Shown here one piece after another: positions 42,032 through 50,404 of a stretch of 64,000 bases of DNA; within the stretch, counting starts at the first letter, position 1, and the number at the start of each line of letters is the position of its first letter. The DNA lies in assembly GCA_030697205.1 (NCBI GenBank), contig JAUYQP010000030.1, positions 49,958 through 113,957 on the forward strand, written 5' to 3'. The notes beneath the pieces were generated by a model, which did no database searches, was not told where the DNA came from, and worked only from the letters and a program-made list of their open reading frames with translations. This DNA is from Mycobacteriales bacterium. GTDB lineage: Bacteria; Actinomycetota; Actinomycetes; Mycobacteriales; SCTD01. A program made the translations under genes and the position numbers.

Positions 42032-42397
42032 GTGTCCCGACTGCGCGCCGCCTCGCCCTACCTGCTCGCCGCCCTGCTCCTCGGCGCGGGCACGACCCAC
42101 TTCGTCCAGCCGTCGTTCTACGACCCGATGATCCCGGAGGCGCTGCCCGGGACGGCCCGGCAGTGGACCTACGGCAGCGGGGTCGTCGAGCTGCTGCTCG
42201 GCGCGCTCGTCGCCGTCCCGCGCACCCGCCGGCCCGCGGCGCTGGCGAGCGCGGGGCTTTTCGTCGCGGTCTTCCCCGGCAACATCAAGGGCGCGCTCGA
42301 CGCCGACACCACCGTCGAGCAGGTCGTGACGATCGCGCGGCTGCCGCTGCAGGTCCCGCTGGTGCTGTGGGCGTGGAAGGTCTCGCGCCGCAGCTAG
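42032..42397 (+). CDS. DoxX-like membrane protein
   Basis: A 121-residue membrane protein with four hydrophobic helices. The N-terminus SPYLLAALLLGAGTTHFVQPSFYDPMIP is typical of the DoxX/DUF4267-like group, and VFPGNIKGALDAD precedes the last helix. No enzyme function is established. GTG 42032 follows TAGGGT by 6 nt. The 3' end overlaps the end of the convergent phosphotransferase-like gene by 4 nt. Confidence 0.85.
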   Translation: MSRLRAASPYLLAALLLGAGTTHFVQPSFYDPMIPEALPGTARQWTYGSGVVELLLGALVAVPRTRRPAALASAGLFVAVFPGNIKGALDADTTVEQVVTIARLPLQVPLVLWAWKVSRRS

Positions 42398-43446
42398 TGC
42401 ACGACCCCGTCGGCCAGGGTCGCGCGGCCGAGCTCGACGAGCGGCCCCACGACCGCGTCGTAGCCGTCGAAGCCCTCCCCGACCATCGCGCCGGCCTTGG
42501 ACCGGGCGGCGATGCCGGCGCAGACGACGGCCAGCTTGAAGAAGCCGAAGCTCACGTACCAGGGCAGGGTCGACACGTCGAGTCCGGAGCGCTGCGCGTA
42601 GAGCTCCACGACCTCGTTGCGGGTCAGGCAGCCCTCCAGGCCGGTGACCTGCGGGACGATGACGCCCTGCTTGCGCAGGCCGGTCTCGTCGCCCTCGCCC
42701 CAGTAGACGAGCAGGATGCCGAGGTCGGCGAGCGGGTCGCCCAGCGTCGACATCTCCCAGTCGAGGACGGCGACGACGGTGCCCGGGTCGGTCGGGTGCA
42801 GCATCGTGTTGTCGAGGCGGTAGTCACCGTGGACGATCGTGTGGCGCTGCGTCTCGGGGCGCTGCTCGGCGAGCTGGGTCGCGAGCGCGTCGAGGGCCTC
42901 CATGCCGTCGAGGCGGGTCGCCTCCCACTGCTTGCCCCAGCGCGAGACCTGACGCGCGAGGTAGCCGTCGGGCCGGCCGAAGGACCCGAGCCCCACGGCC
43001 TCGTAGTCGACCTCGTGCAGCGTCGCGAGCACCCCGACGAGGCCCTCGCAGACCGCGCGGCGCTGTGACGGCTGGTCGGCGTAGCCGGGCGGGAAGGCCT
43101 CCTTGACGATGTGGCCCTCGACGAGGTCCATCACGTAGAACGGCTGCCCGAGGACCTCGGGGTCGGTGCACAGGTGGCGCATCCTCGGCACGGGTACGCC
43201 GGACCCCGCGAGGCCGGCCATCACGGTGTGCTCGCGCGCCATGTCGTGGGCCGTCGGCAGGATCGACCCGAGTGGCGGGCGGCGCAGGACGACCTGCCCC
43301 GCCCCGCTCGAGACGCGGTAGGTGAGGTTGGACTTGCCGCCGGCGATGAGGCTGACCTCGCAGTCCGTCCAGGCCGGGTCGCCGAGGACGTCCGCGAGGT
43401 AGGGACCGACGACCGACGGGTCCGCGCCCGCCACCGCTTCGCTCAT
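42394..43446 (-). CDS. APH-like (ACAD10-type) phosphotransferase family protein
   Basis: A 350-residue aminoglycoside-phosphotransferase-fold kinase. Visible: the nucleotide-binding start LIAGGKSNLTYRV, the Lys-like strand VLRRPP, the catalytic loop VHGDYRLDNTML and the metal motif VAVLDWEMSTLGDPLADLG. This subgroup, related to the kinase part of ACAD10, is common in actinobacteria and is linked to acyl-CoA/hydroxy-acid catabolism rather than to drug resistance. ATG 43446 follows TAGGGT (43454-43459) by 7 nt, with a divergent promoter towards zapE. Confidence 0.9.
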   Translation of the reverse strand: MSEAVAGADPSVVGPYLADVLGDPAWTDCEVSLIAGGKSNLTYRVSSGAGQVVLRRPPLGSILPTAHDMAREHTVMAGLAGSGVPVPRMRHLCTDPEVLGQPFYVMDLVEGHIVKEAFPPGYADQPSQRRAVCEGLVGVLATLHEVDYEAVGLGSFGRPDGYLARQVSRWGKQWEATRLDGMEALDALATQLAEQRPETQRHTIVHGDYRLDNTMLHPTDPGTVVAVLDWEMSTLGDPLADLGILLVYWGEGDETGLRKQGVIVPQVTGLEGCLTRNEVVELYAQRSGLDVSTLPWYVSFGFFKLAVVCAGIAARSKAGAMVGEGFDGYDAVVGPLVELGRATLADGVVH

Positions 43447-43485
43447 GCGACCGACCCTAGTGCCGCGCTCTCCTAGGCTCGCCGG

Positions 43486-44487
43486 GTGCCCGTCCGCCTC
43501 GTCGACCGCTCGCCGGTGGTGCCCGCCGAGGAGCTCGTCGCGTCCCTCGTCCCGCCGCCGCGCTTCGCCGGCGCCCGCTTCGGGACCTACCTGCCCGACC
43601 CGGCGCAGCCGTCGCAGGCCGCCGCGGTCACCGCGCTGCAGGCCTTCGCCGCGTCGCTGACCCCGCCGCCGAAGCGGCTGTTCCGTCGCGAGCCGCCCCC
43701 CGGGTTCGCCGGGGTCTACCTCGACGGCGGCTACGGCGTCGGCAAGACCCACCTGCTGGCGTCGCTCTGGCACGCCGCACCCGGCCCGAAGGCCTACGGC
43801 ACCTTCGTCGAGCTCACCCACCTCGTCGGCGCCCTCGGCTTCGCGACCGCGGTCGAGGCGCTGTCCGGTCACCGGCTGCTGTGCATCGACGAGTTCGAGC
43901 TCGACGACCCGGGCGACACCGTCCTCGTCAGCACCCTGCTCGCCCGCCTCGTCGACGCCGGCGTCCGGGTCGCTGCCACCAGCAACACCCTGCCCGGCGC
44001 GCTGGGGGAGGGCCGCTTCGCCGCGAGTGACTTCCTGCGCGAGATCCAGGGCCTGTCGGCCCACTTCTCGTCACTGCGCGTCGACGGCGAGGACTACCGC
44101 CACCGCGGCCTGCCCGCCGCCCCCGACCCGCTGCCCGACGAGGAGGTGCGACGACGCGCGGACACGACCACAGGGGCGTCGTACGACGACTTCGGTGCGC
44201 TGCTCGACCACCTCGCCGCGCTGCACCCGAGTCGCTACGGCGGTCTGCTCGACGGGCTGGAGCTGGTCTGCCTGAGCGGGGTCCGGCCCGTCACCGACCA
44301 GGCGGTCGCCTTGCGCCTCGTCGTCCTGGCCGACCGGCTCTACGACCGCGACCTGCCGGTGGTCGCGAGCGGGGTGCCCCTCGGGGAGCTCTTCCCCGAC
44401 GACCTGCTGCGCGGCGGCTATCGCAAGAAGTACCTCCGGGCGGTGTCGCGTCTGACAGCGCTGGCCAGGCAGGCCACGTCGACCTGA
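43486..44487 (+). CDS. zapE: ZapE/AFG1-family AAA+ ATPase
   Basis: A 333-residue P-loop ATPase related to ZapE (division-associated) and mitochondrial AFG1. Walker A is GGYGVGKTH (81-89), Walker B LLCIDEFEL, a sensor segment VAATSNTLPGALGEGRFA, and the late conserved QGLSAHFSSLRVDGEDYRHR. No membrane segment is seen. GTG 43486 follows TAGGCT (43474-43479) by 6 nt. The start codon is 39 bp from that of the divergent kinase-like gene, with the two -10 boxes 14 bp apart. Confidence 0.93.
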   Translation: MPVRLVDRSPVVPAEELVASLVPPPRFAGARFGTYLPDPAQPSQAAAVTALQAFAASLTPPPKRLFRREPPPGFAGVYLDGGYGVGKTHLLASLWHAAPGPKAYGTFVELTHLVGALGFATAVEALSGHRLLCIDEFELDDPGDTVLVSTLLARLVDAGVRVAATSNTLPGALGEGRFAASDFLREIQGLSAHFSSLRVDGEDYRHRGLPAAPDPLPDEEVRRRADTTTGASYDDFGALLDHLAALHPSRYGGLLDGLELVCLSGVRPVTDQAVALRLVVLADRLYDRDLPVVASGVPLGELFPDDLLRGGYRKKYLRAVSRLTALARQATST

Positions 44488-44635
44488 CCCGGGGGACGCC
44501 GCCCTGGTGTCACGGACCTGGTCCTTATGGGTTGTGGACCTGGGCAGTTCTGACTGACTTCGCGACCTGGCGTCAGGGCGAGCGGCTCGGCTGCCGACAA
44601 GCAGGCTGACGGGTTCCGAGGCGAAGGGTTGTGCG

Positions 44636-45565
44636 GTGGACGGCACGCGGGCCGAGGCCTGGGTCCCACAGGCGCGCACAGCGCAGTGGGAGCCCGGTGC
44701 ACAGCAGGTCCTGGACGCCTTCCCGGACTCCACGGCGGTACTCGACGCCGACGGCGTCGTGATTGCGGTCAACCGCGCGTGGCGGATGTTCGCGCTGGAC
44801 AACGCAGGCTCGGAGGCCGCGACATCGACGGGCGTGAGCTACCTCGAGGTGTGCGAACGCGCCTCGGCCTCTGGGTGCGCGGACGCTGCGGTAGCCGCGA
44901 GCGGTCTGCGCGCTGTGCTCGCAGGTGACAGCGTGGAGAGCGAGCTGTCCTATGCCTGCCCCAGTCCCACCTTCGGCAGGTGGTTCCTGTTGAGGATCAC
45001 TCCCCTGGACGGTGAGCGGTCCGGGGCTCTCGTGTCGCACGTGAACGTCACGCGGCTGAAGTCGGCGGAGCAGGAGCTCGAGCGCAGAGCCTCGCAGGAC
45101 CCGCTGACCGGCCTGGCCAACCGCACCCTGCTGCACAGTCAGCTCGGGCAGGCGCTCGTCCCACGCGGAAGCCGACGAAGCCCTGAGGTCGGGGTCCTCG
45201 TCATCGACCTCGACGCCTTCAAGCCGGTCAACGACACCTTCGGTCACGCGGCCGGCGACGAGGTGCTGCTCGAGGTGGCACATCGGCTGCGTACGGTCGT
45301 GCGCCCGACGGACACGGTGGCTCGCACGGGCGGCGACGAGTTCGCCATCGTCGCCCCGGGCATCAGTGACGAGGGCCTCTACGAGATGGAGCGCCGCATC
45401 TCGCAGGTCCTGGCGCCTCCGCACCAGATCCATGGGCGGCGCCTCGAGGTCGGGGCCAGCATCGGTGCCCACCTGGCGACCCCTGGTGACGCGCCCGCCG
45501 ACGCGCTCGCGGTCGCCGACGCGCTGATGTACGACGACAAGCGGTCAGCGCGTGCCCGGGCCTGA
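44636..45565 (+). CDS. PAS-like/GGDEF diguanylate cyclase
   Basis: A 309-residue cytoplasmic enzyme making c-di-GMP from two GTP. The N-terminal sensor (about 20-140) begins VLDAFPDSTAVLDADGVVIAV and resembles a PAS/GAF fold; a short coiled helix leads to GGDEF with the active-site motif at 232-236 and an inhibitory I-site RPTD at 223-226, five residues ahead. Both are intact, so the enzyme should be active and product-inhibited. The start is uncertain; GTG 44636 is used. No membrane segment is seen. Confidence 0.93.
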   Translation: MDGTRAEAWVPQARTAQWEPGAQQVLDAFPDSTAVLDADGVVIAVNRAWRMFALDNAGSEAATSTGVSYLEVCERASASGCADAAVAASGLRAVLAGDSVESELSYACPSPTFGRWFLLRITPLDGERSGALVSHVNVTRLKSAEQELERRASQDPLTGLANRTLLHSQLGQALVPRGSRRSPEVGVLVIDLDAFKPVNDTFGHAAGDEVLLEVAHRLRTVVRPTDTVARTGGDEFAIVAPGISDEGLYEMERRISQVLAPPHQIHGRRLEVGASIGAHLATPGDAPADALAVADALMYDDKRSARARA

Positions 45566-45602
45566 GCAGGCCCGCCCCGGCCGCTCTGCCGACTGCCGGT
45601 GA

Positions 45603-46004
45603 TCAGGGTTGGCCGGGGCTCGCGACCGGTAGCCCGATGCTCGTGGCGGCGTCGGCGAGGCGTTGGTCGTAGGTGACGAAGGCGTCCAGGCGAGTCCCGA
45701 AGACCGCGCTCGCGGTCGCGAGGTGGATCGCGTCGAGACTGCGCAGGTTCGGATCGGGATACGCGGCCGCGGTGGCGCGCACAACCTCGTCGATCTCGTA
45801 ACGGGCGAGCCGGGCGATGACGGCGGGTACACCACCGAGCAGCGCCGGGTCGCTGCGGCGCAGCGCGCGGGGTAGTTCGACCTCTACCACCACCGAGGAC
45901 ACCCACGGCGCGGGAGAGCGCGCGTCCAGCCAGTCAGCCAATGCCTCGGACTCCCGCTCCGGGCGCACCAACTTCACCAGGGCTGCCGTGTCCAGGTAGA
46001 GCAT
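45603..46004 (-). CDS. vapC: VapC-type PIN-domain ribonuclease toxin
   Basis: A 133-residue PIN nuclease. Acidic residues expected at the active site are D5 in MLYLDTAALVKLV, Glu in VVVEVELPRAL, Asp in LRSLDAIHLATA and Asp in FVTYDQRLADAA. It overlaps the antitoxin stop (start at 46004), the usual VapBC order. The RNA target, a tRNA or rRNA in known members, cannot be read from sequence. Confidence 0.93.
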   Translation of the reverse strand: MLYLDTAALVKLVRPERESEALADWLDARSPAPWVSSVVVEVELPRALRRSDPALLGGVPAVIARLARYEIDEVVRATAAAYPDPNLRSLDAIHLATASAVFGTRLDAFVTYDQRLADAATSIGLPVASPGQP

Positions 46005-46276
46005 CAGTAGCGCTCGTCGTCGCGGAGTCGGCGCAACAGCTCGCCCGCTTCGTTGTCGGTGCGGACCGGTCCCGGCGGCCGAGGCGCCGGCCCGGAGGTG
46101 GTGGCTGGGCGCAGCCGTCCCGTGCCGATCAGCTCGGCCAAGGGGTGGTTCTCCGCCGGGATCAACCGCGCGATGACCGTGCCGCGCTCGGTCACGTCGA
46201 TCGCCTCGCCACGCTTGACTCGCGCCAGCACCCCGGCGGTGTCCTGGTTGAGCTCGCGCACGGGGACCTCGGTCAT
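46004..46276 (-). CDS. vapB: VapB/Phd-type antitoxin
   Basis: A 90-residue antitoxin with an AbrB/Phd-like DNA-binding N-half (MTEVPVRELNQDTAGVLARVKRGE then ERGTVIARLIP) and a Pro-rich, then acidic, tail that should bind the PIN toxin. ATG 46276 lies 6 nt after TACCCT (46283-46288). TAGTACA occurs twice just upstream (46287-46293 and 46300-46306), a candidate autorepressor site. Confidence 0.88.
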   Translation of the reverse strand: MTEVPVRELNQDTAGVLARVKRGEAIDVTERGTVIARLIPAENHPLAELIGTGRLRPATTSGPAPRPPGPVRTDNEAGELLRRLRDDERY

Positions 46277-46286
46277 GATCTGAGGG

Positions 46287-46306
46287 TAGTACAAAAATCT
46301 AGTACA
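46287..46306. promoter_or_regulatory. Tandem TAGTACA repeats upstream of vapB
   Basis: Two copies of TAGTACA, 13 bp apart start to start, lie at the edge of the vapB -10 box (46283-46288). They are in an AT-rich patch unusual for this window and could be the VapBC operator. Confidence 0.5.
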
Positions 46307-46367
46307 TGGTACGGGCGGCCAGTGGCTCGTCCCCGTACAGCGCCAGGACGCTCGTGGGTGCCAGTCG

Positions 46368-48086
46368 TCAGGAGAGGGCCACGACGGTGGCCGACTCGCC
46401 GGCGACCGCCACCGCCCCGTCGACCACCGACACGGGCCCGCTGGCAAGCAGCACCGCGTCGACCTGACCGCGCACGGGCACCTGCAGGTCGCCGCTGCCG
46501 AGGTTGCAGACCAGCGCGACGCCGCCTCGCCGGACGACGACCCAGCGGGCGTCCTCGTCGTAGCTCACCTGCACGAGGTCGCGGCGGCCGTCCGCGAGGT
46601 CCGGGCGCGTGCGACGCAGGGCGAGCAGATCGCGATACCACCCGAGCAGCGACTGGGCTCGTGCGCTCTCGAGCTCCGACCAGTCGAGCTGCGAGGCGCG
46701 GAAGGTCGACTCGGCCTGCGGGTCGGGGACCGCCTCGACGTCCCAGCCGTGCCGGCCGAACTCCTCACGGCGGCCGTTGCGCACGGCGTCGCCGAGATCA
46801 CCGGAGTGGTCGCTGAAGAACTGCCAGGGCGTCTGCGCGCCCCACTCCTCGCCCATGAACAGCATCGGAGTGCAGGGTGAGAGCAGGACGAGAGCGGCCC
46901 CGATCCGGAGCAGTCCGTCGGGCAGCGTCTGGGAGAGCCGGTCGCCGACGGCGCGGTTGCCGACCTGGTCGTGGTCCTGCAGGTAGGTGACGAAGCGCCA
47001 GCCCTCGAGGTCGTCGGGCACCGGCCGACCGTGGGAGCGGCCGCGGAAGCTCGACCAGCAGCCGTCGTGCACGAAGACGCCCCTCAGCGCCTTCGCGAGG
47101 GTCGGCAGGGAGCCGAAGTCGCCGTAGTAGCCCGAACGCTCACCGGTCACGAGCGCGTGCACGGCGTGGTGGACGTCGTCGGCCCACTGGCCATCGAGGC
47201 CGAGCCCGCCCTGCACACGCGGGGTGACGGTGCGCGGGTCGTTGCGGTCGGACTCCGCGACGAGGAACAGCGGTCGGCCCACCTCCCGCCCCAGCTGCTC
47301 GACCTCGACCGCGAGCTCCTCGAGCAGGTGCACCGCACGGTCGTCGACGAGAGCGTGCACGGCGTCGAGGCGCAGCCCGTCGCAGTGGAAGTCGCGCAGC
47401 CAGGCGACGCACACGTCGAGCAGGAAGCGCCGGACCTCGTCGCTGCCCGGCTGGTCGAGGTTGACCGCCGAGCCCCACGGCGTCGTGTGGGCGTCGGTGA
47501 GGTAGGGGCCGAGCTCGGGAAGGTAGTTGCCGGCCGGCCCGAGGTGGTTGAGCACGACGTCCATGACGACGCCGAGCCCGCGTGCGTGGCAGGCGTCGAC
47601 GAAGCGCTTGAGTGCGTCGGGCCCGCCGTAGGGCTCATGGACGGCCATCAGCGCGACCCCGTCGTAGCCCCAGCCCCAGCGGCCGTCGAAGGCGTTGCAG
47701 GGCAGCAGCTCGACGGCCGTGATCCCGAGGTCCACGAGGTGGTCGAGCCTCCCCGCGGCGGCGTCGAAGGTGCCCTCTCGGGTGAAGGTGCCGACGTGCA
47801 GCTCGTAGAGGACGGCCACCTCGAGAGCGACGCCGGACCAGGTGGCGTCGGTCCAGGCGAACTCCCCGTGGTCGTAGCCGCGGCTCGGGCCGTGGACTCC
47901 GTGCGGGAGCCAGGTCGCGCGCGGGTCGGGTCGGACCGGTCCGCCGTCGAGGGAGAAGCCGTAGTCGCTGCCGGGGGTGAGCGCCGGACCGGACCACCAG
48001 CCGTCCTCGGCAAAGGTCATCGGGAGCCGCTCCTCACCCCGGACCAGGGCGACCGAGGTGGCCCGCGGTGCCCACAGCCGCGTCAT
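46368..48086 (-). CDS. treZ: Malto-oligosyltrehalose trehalohydrolase
   Basis: Releases trehalose from the maltooligosyl-trehalose made by TreY. A 572-residue GH13 enzyme with an N-terminal CBM48-like domain (LWAPRATSVALVRGEE) and the (beta/alpha)8 motifs MDVVLNHLGP, FHCDGLRLDAVHAL (nucleophile Asp), FLVAESDRND (acid Glu) and TYLQDHDQVGN. ATG 48086 overlaps the treY stop by 4 nt (ATGA). Last gene of treX-treY-treZ. Secure assignment. Confidence 0.96.
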   Translation of the reverse strand: MTRLWAPRATSVALVRGEERLPMTFAEDGWWSGPALTPGSDYGFSLDGGPVRPDPRATWLPHGVHGPSRGYDHGEFAWTDATWSGVALEVAVLYELHVGTFTREGTFDAAAGRLDHLVDLGITAVELLPCNAFDGRWGWGYDGVALMAVHEPYGGPDALKRFVDACHARGLGVVMDVVLNHLGPAGNYLPELGPYLTDAHTTPWGSAVNLDQPGSDEVRRFLLDVCVAWLRDFHCDGLRLDAVHALVDDRAVHLLEELAVEVEQLGREVGRPLFLVAESDRNDPRTVTPRVQGGLGLDGQWADDVHHAVHALVTGERSGYYGDFGSLPTLAKALRGVFVHDGCWSSFRGRSHGRPVPDDLEGWRFVTYLQDHDQVGNRAVGDRLSQTLPDGLLRIGAALVLLSPCTPMLFMGEEWGAQTPWQFFSDHSGDLGDAVRNGRREEFGRHGWDVEAVPDPQAESTFRASQLDWSELESARAQSLLGWYRDLLALRRTRPDLADGRRDLVQVSYDEDARWVVVRRGGVALVCNLGSGDLQVPVRGQVDAVLLASGPVSVVDGAVAVAGESATVVALS

Positions 48087-50404
48087 GCGCGGACCAGCAG
48101 CGCCACGGGGGAGTCGGTGAGCAGGTCGGCCAGGCGCACGCTGCCGCCGTCGTGCTCGGCATCGGTGAGCAGGTCGTGCCACCGACCCGGCGGGAGCTCC
48201 ACCGCCTCGTCGCCCCAGCCGTCCCGGGCCACCGACACGGCGCGGACCGGCACGACCGTGACGACCTCCTCGCCGCGGCAGAAGGCCAGCGCGCGCAGCC
48301 CTGCGGGCAGCGGCGTGTAGCTCCCGCGCAGGAAGGTCTCGGGCCGGTCGCGCCGCAGCCGCAGGGACGTCGCGAGCAGGCGCAGCTTGGGATCAGCGCT
48401 GCCGAGGTCGGCGAGCTGGCGGCGCCGCTCGTCGAAGTCGACCGGCCGCCGGTTGTCGGGGTCGACGAGGGACAGGTCCGCGAGCTCGGTGCCCTGGTAG
48501 GTGTCGGCGACCCCGGGCATCGTCAGCTGCACGAGCTTCTGGGCGAGCGACGTCGTGCGCCACGGGCCGTCGAGCCGCGCGACCAGGTCCTCGACCTCGG
48601 CGACCAGGTCTCGGTCGGCCAGGACCGCGCGGGCGACGCGCTGCAGGCTCTCGTCGTACGCCGGAGCGGGGTCCACCCAGCTGGTGCTGGCCTTGGCCTC
48701 CCGGGTCGCCTTCTCGAGGTAGGCCCCGAGCCGCTCGGGGGCGAGGGGCCACGCCCCGACGAGGGTCTGCCAGACGAGGTAGCGGGTGGGCGCGTCGAGG
48801 TCGGGGTGGCGGGCGTCCCACCGGGCTGCGACGGCACCCCACTCGTCGGGCATCTCCGACAGCAGCACCAGTCGGGCGCGGACGTCCTCGGAGCGCTTCG
48901 TGTCGTGGGTCGAGAGCGTCGTCATCGACAGCGGCCAGTCGTCGGCCTGCTCGACACAGGCCCGGTGGAAGTCGGCAGGCAGGACGCCGAAGGTGCCTGG
49001 ATCGCCGCCGACCTCGCACAGCGCCGTGAGCCGCAGGTAGCGGTAGAAGGCGGTGTCCTCGACGCCCTTGGCCATCACCGGCCCGCAGGTCTGCTGGAAC
49101 CGCGTGACGAGCTCGGGAGCCCCGCCCTCGCCGAGCACGAGGCCCCGCCACAGGTGCAGGTCGTCGGCGAGGTCGGGTCGCCGCGAGCGGGCCAGGGCGA
49201 CGGCGTGGTCGACGTGGCCGCGGGCGGCCTCGTCCGCGGGGCCGTCGGGCGGGAGGTAGGCGCGGTAGACGCCGAAGGCGACGAGCAGCTCGACGAGCGG
49301 GGGCTCGAGTCGTTCGGTGGGAAGCCCGGTGGCGTCCTGGGCGAGCCGGACGAGACGGTGCACCTCGGGTCGCAGCACCTCCGACAGGACCAGACGCTTC
49401 GACTGCTCGACGACCTCGTCGTAGGGCAGCGGGTCGCGCTCGCGCCACAGCGCGGTCAGCCGCTGCTCGCCGAGGGGATCGACGAAGAGCCCGAGCAGCC
49501 GGTTGAGCGCGTCATAGCCGGTCGTGCCCGCGGTGTCCCACGTCGAGGGCAGCTCCTCACCGGGCTCGAGGATCTTCTCCACGACCACCCACGAGCCGCC
49601 CGAGGCCTCGGCCAGGCGGCGGAGGTAGCCCTCCGGGTCGGCGAGACCGTCGGGGTGGTCCACCCGAAGCCCGTCGACGACGCCGTCACGCAGCTGCTGC
49701 AGCACGAGGGCATGGGTCGCGTCGAAGACCTCCGGCACCTCGACCCGCAGCCCCGCCAGTGTCGTCACGTCGAAGAAGCGGCGGTAGTCGAGGGAGTCGG
49801 CCGCGTCGCGCCAGTGTGCGAGGCGATAGTGCTGCGCCTGCAGGGTCGCGAGCGGGTCGCCCTCGACGAAGGTGCCCGGCGCGACCGGCAGCACGTGCTC
49901 GTAGTAGGTGACCGACTCGGGCGTCACGACCAGCTCGTCCAGCGACAGCTCGAGCGGCTTGCCGAGGACGGGCACCAGCACCTTGCCGGGGTTGTCGGGA
50001 GACGCCCAGTCGACGTCGAACCACGAGGCGTACGCCGAGGACGGCCCGTCGCGCAGCACCGAGGTCCAGGCGGCGTTCTGCTGCTCGGGCTCGCTGACGG
50101 CCATGTGGTTGGGCACGATGTCGAGCACGACACCGAGGCCCGCCTCGGCGCAGGCCTCGACGAGGCGGAGGTAGTCGACCGGACCACCGAGGTCGCTGTC
50201 GAGCCGGTCGTGGTCGACGACGTCGTAGCCGTGCTGGGAGCCCGGTGCGGACTGCAGGTAGGGCGAGCAGTAGAGGTGCGTGACCCCGAGCTCGGCCAGG
50301 TACGGCACGACCGCAGCGGCGTCGGCGAACCCGAACGACGGTGTCAGCTGGACCCGGTAGGTCGAGACCGGGACGGGCCGACCGGCAGCGGGCAGGTGGG
50401 GCAC
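48083..50404 (-). CDS. treY: Malto-oligosyltrehalose synthase
   Basis: Converts the reducing end of a maltodextrin to an alpha-1,1-linked trehalose unit. A 773-residue GH13 enzyme: STYRVQLTPSFGFADAAAVV at the start, LYCSPYLQSAPGSQHGYDVV, VLDIVPNHMAV, the nucleophile region GLRVDHPDGLADPEGYL and a late FYRYLRLTALCEVGGDP. The GTG start directly abuts the treX stop, so the genes are coupled. Secure assignment. Confidence 0.97.
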   Translation of the reverse strand: MPHLPAAGRPVPVSTYRVQLTPSFGFADAAAVVPYLAELGVTHLYCSPYLQSAPGSQHGYDVVDHDRLDSDLGGPVDYLRLVEACAEAGLGVVLDIVPNHMAVSEPEQQNAAWTSVLRDGPSSAYASWFDVDWASPDNPGKVLVPVLGKPLELSLDELVVTPESVTYYEHVLPVAPGTFVEGDPLATLQAQHYRLAHWRDAADSLDYRRFFDVTTLAGLRVEVPEVFDATHALVLQQLRDGVVDGLRVDHPDGLADPEGYLRRLAEASGGSWVVVEKILEPGEELPSTWDTAGTTGYDALNRLLGLFVDPLGEQRLTALWRERDPLPYDEVVEQSKRLVLSEVLRPEVHRLVRLAQDATGLPTERLEPPLVELLVAFGVYRAYLPPDGPADEAARGHVDHAVALARSRRPDLADDLHLWRGLVLGEGGAPELVTRFQQTCGPVMAKGVEDTAFYRYLRLTALCEVGGDPGTFGVLPADFHRACVEQADDWPLSMTTLSTHDTKRSEDVRARLVLLSEMPDEWGAVAARWDARHPDLDAPTRYLVWQTLVGAWPLAPERLGAYLEKATREAKASTSWVDPAPAYDESLQRVARAVLADRDLVAEVEDLVARLDGPWRTTSLAQKLVQLTMPGVADTYQGTELADLSLVDPDNRRPVDFDERRRQLADLGSADPKLRLLATSLRLRRDRPETFLRGSYTPLPAGLRALAFCRGEEVVTVVPVRAVSVARDGWGDEAVELPPGRWHDLLTDAEHDGGSVRLADLLTDSPVALLVRA

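Noticed and set aside
44488..44635. Possible c-di-GMP riboswitch before the diguanylate cyclase
   Set aside because: No GEMM-type conserved core or paired helices could be recognised in the 148-bp gap.
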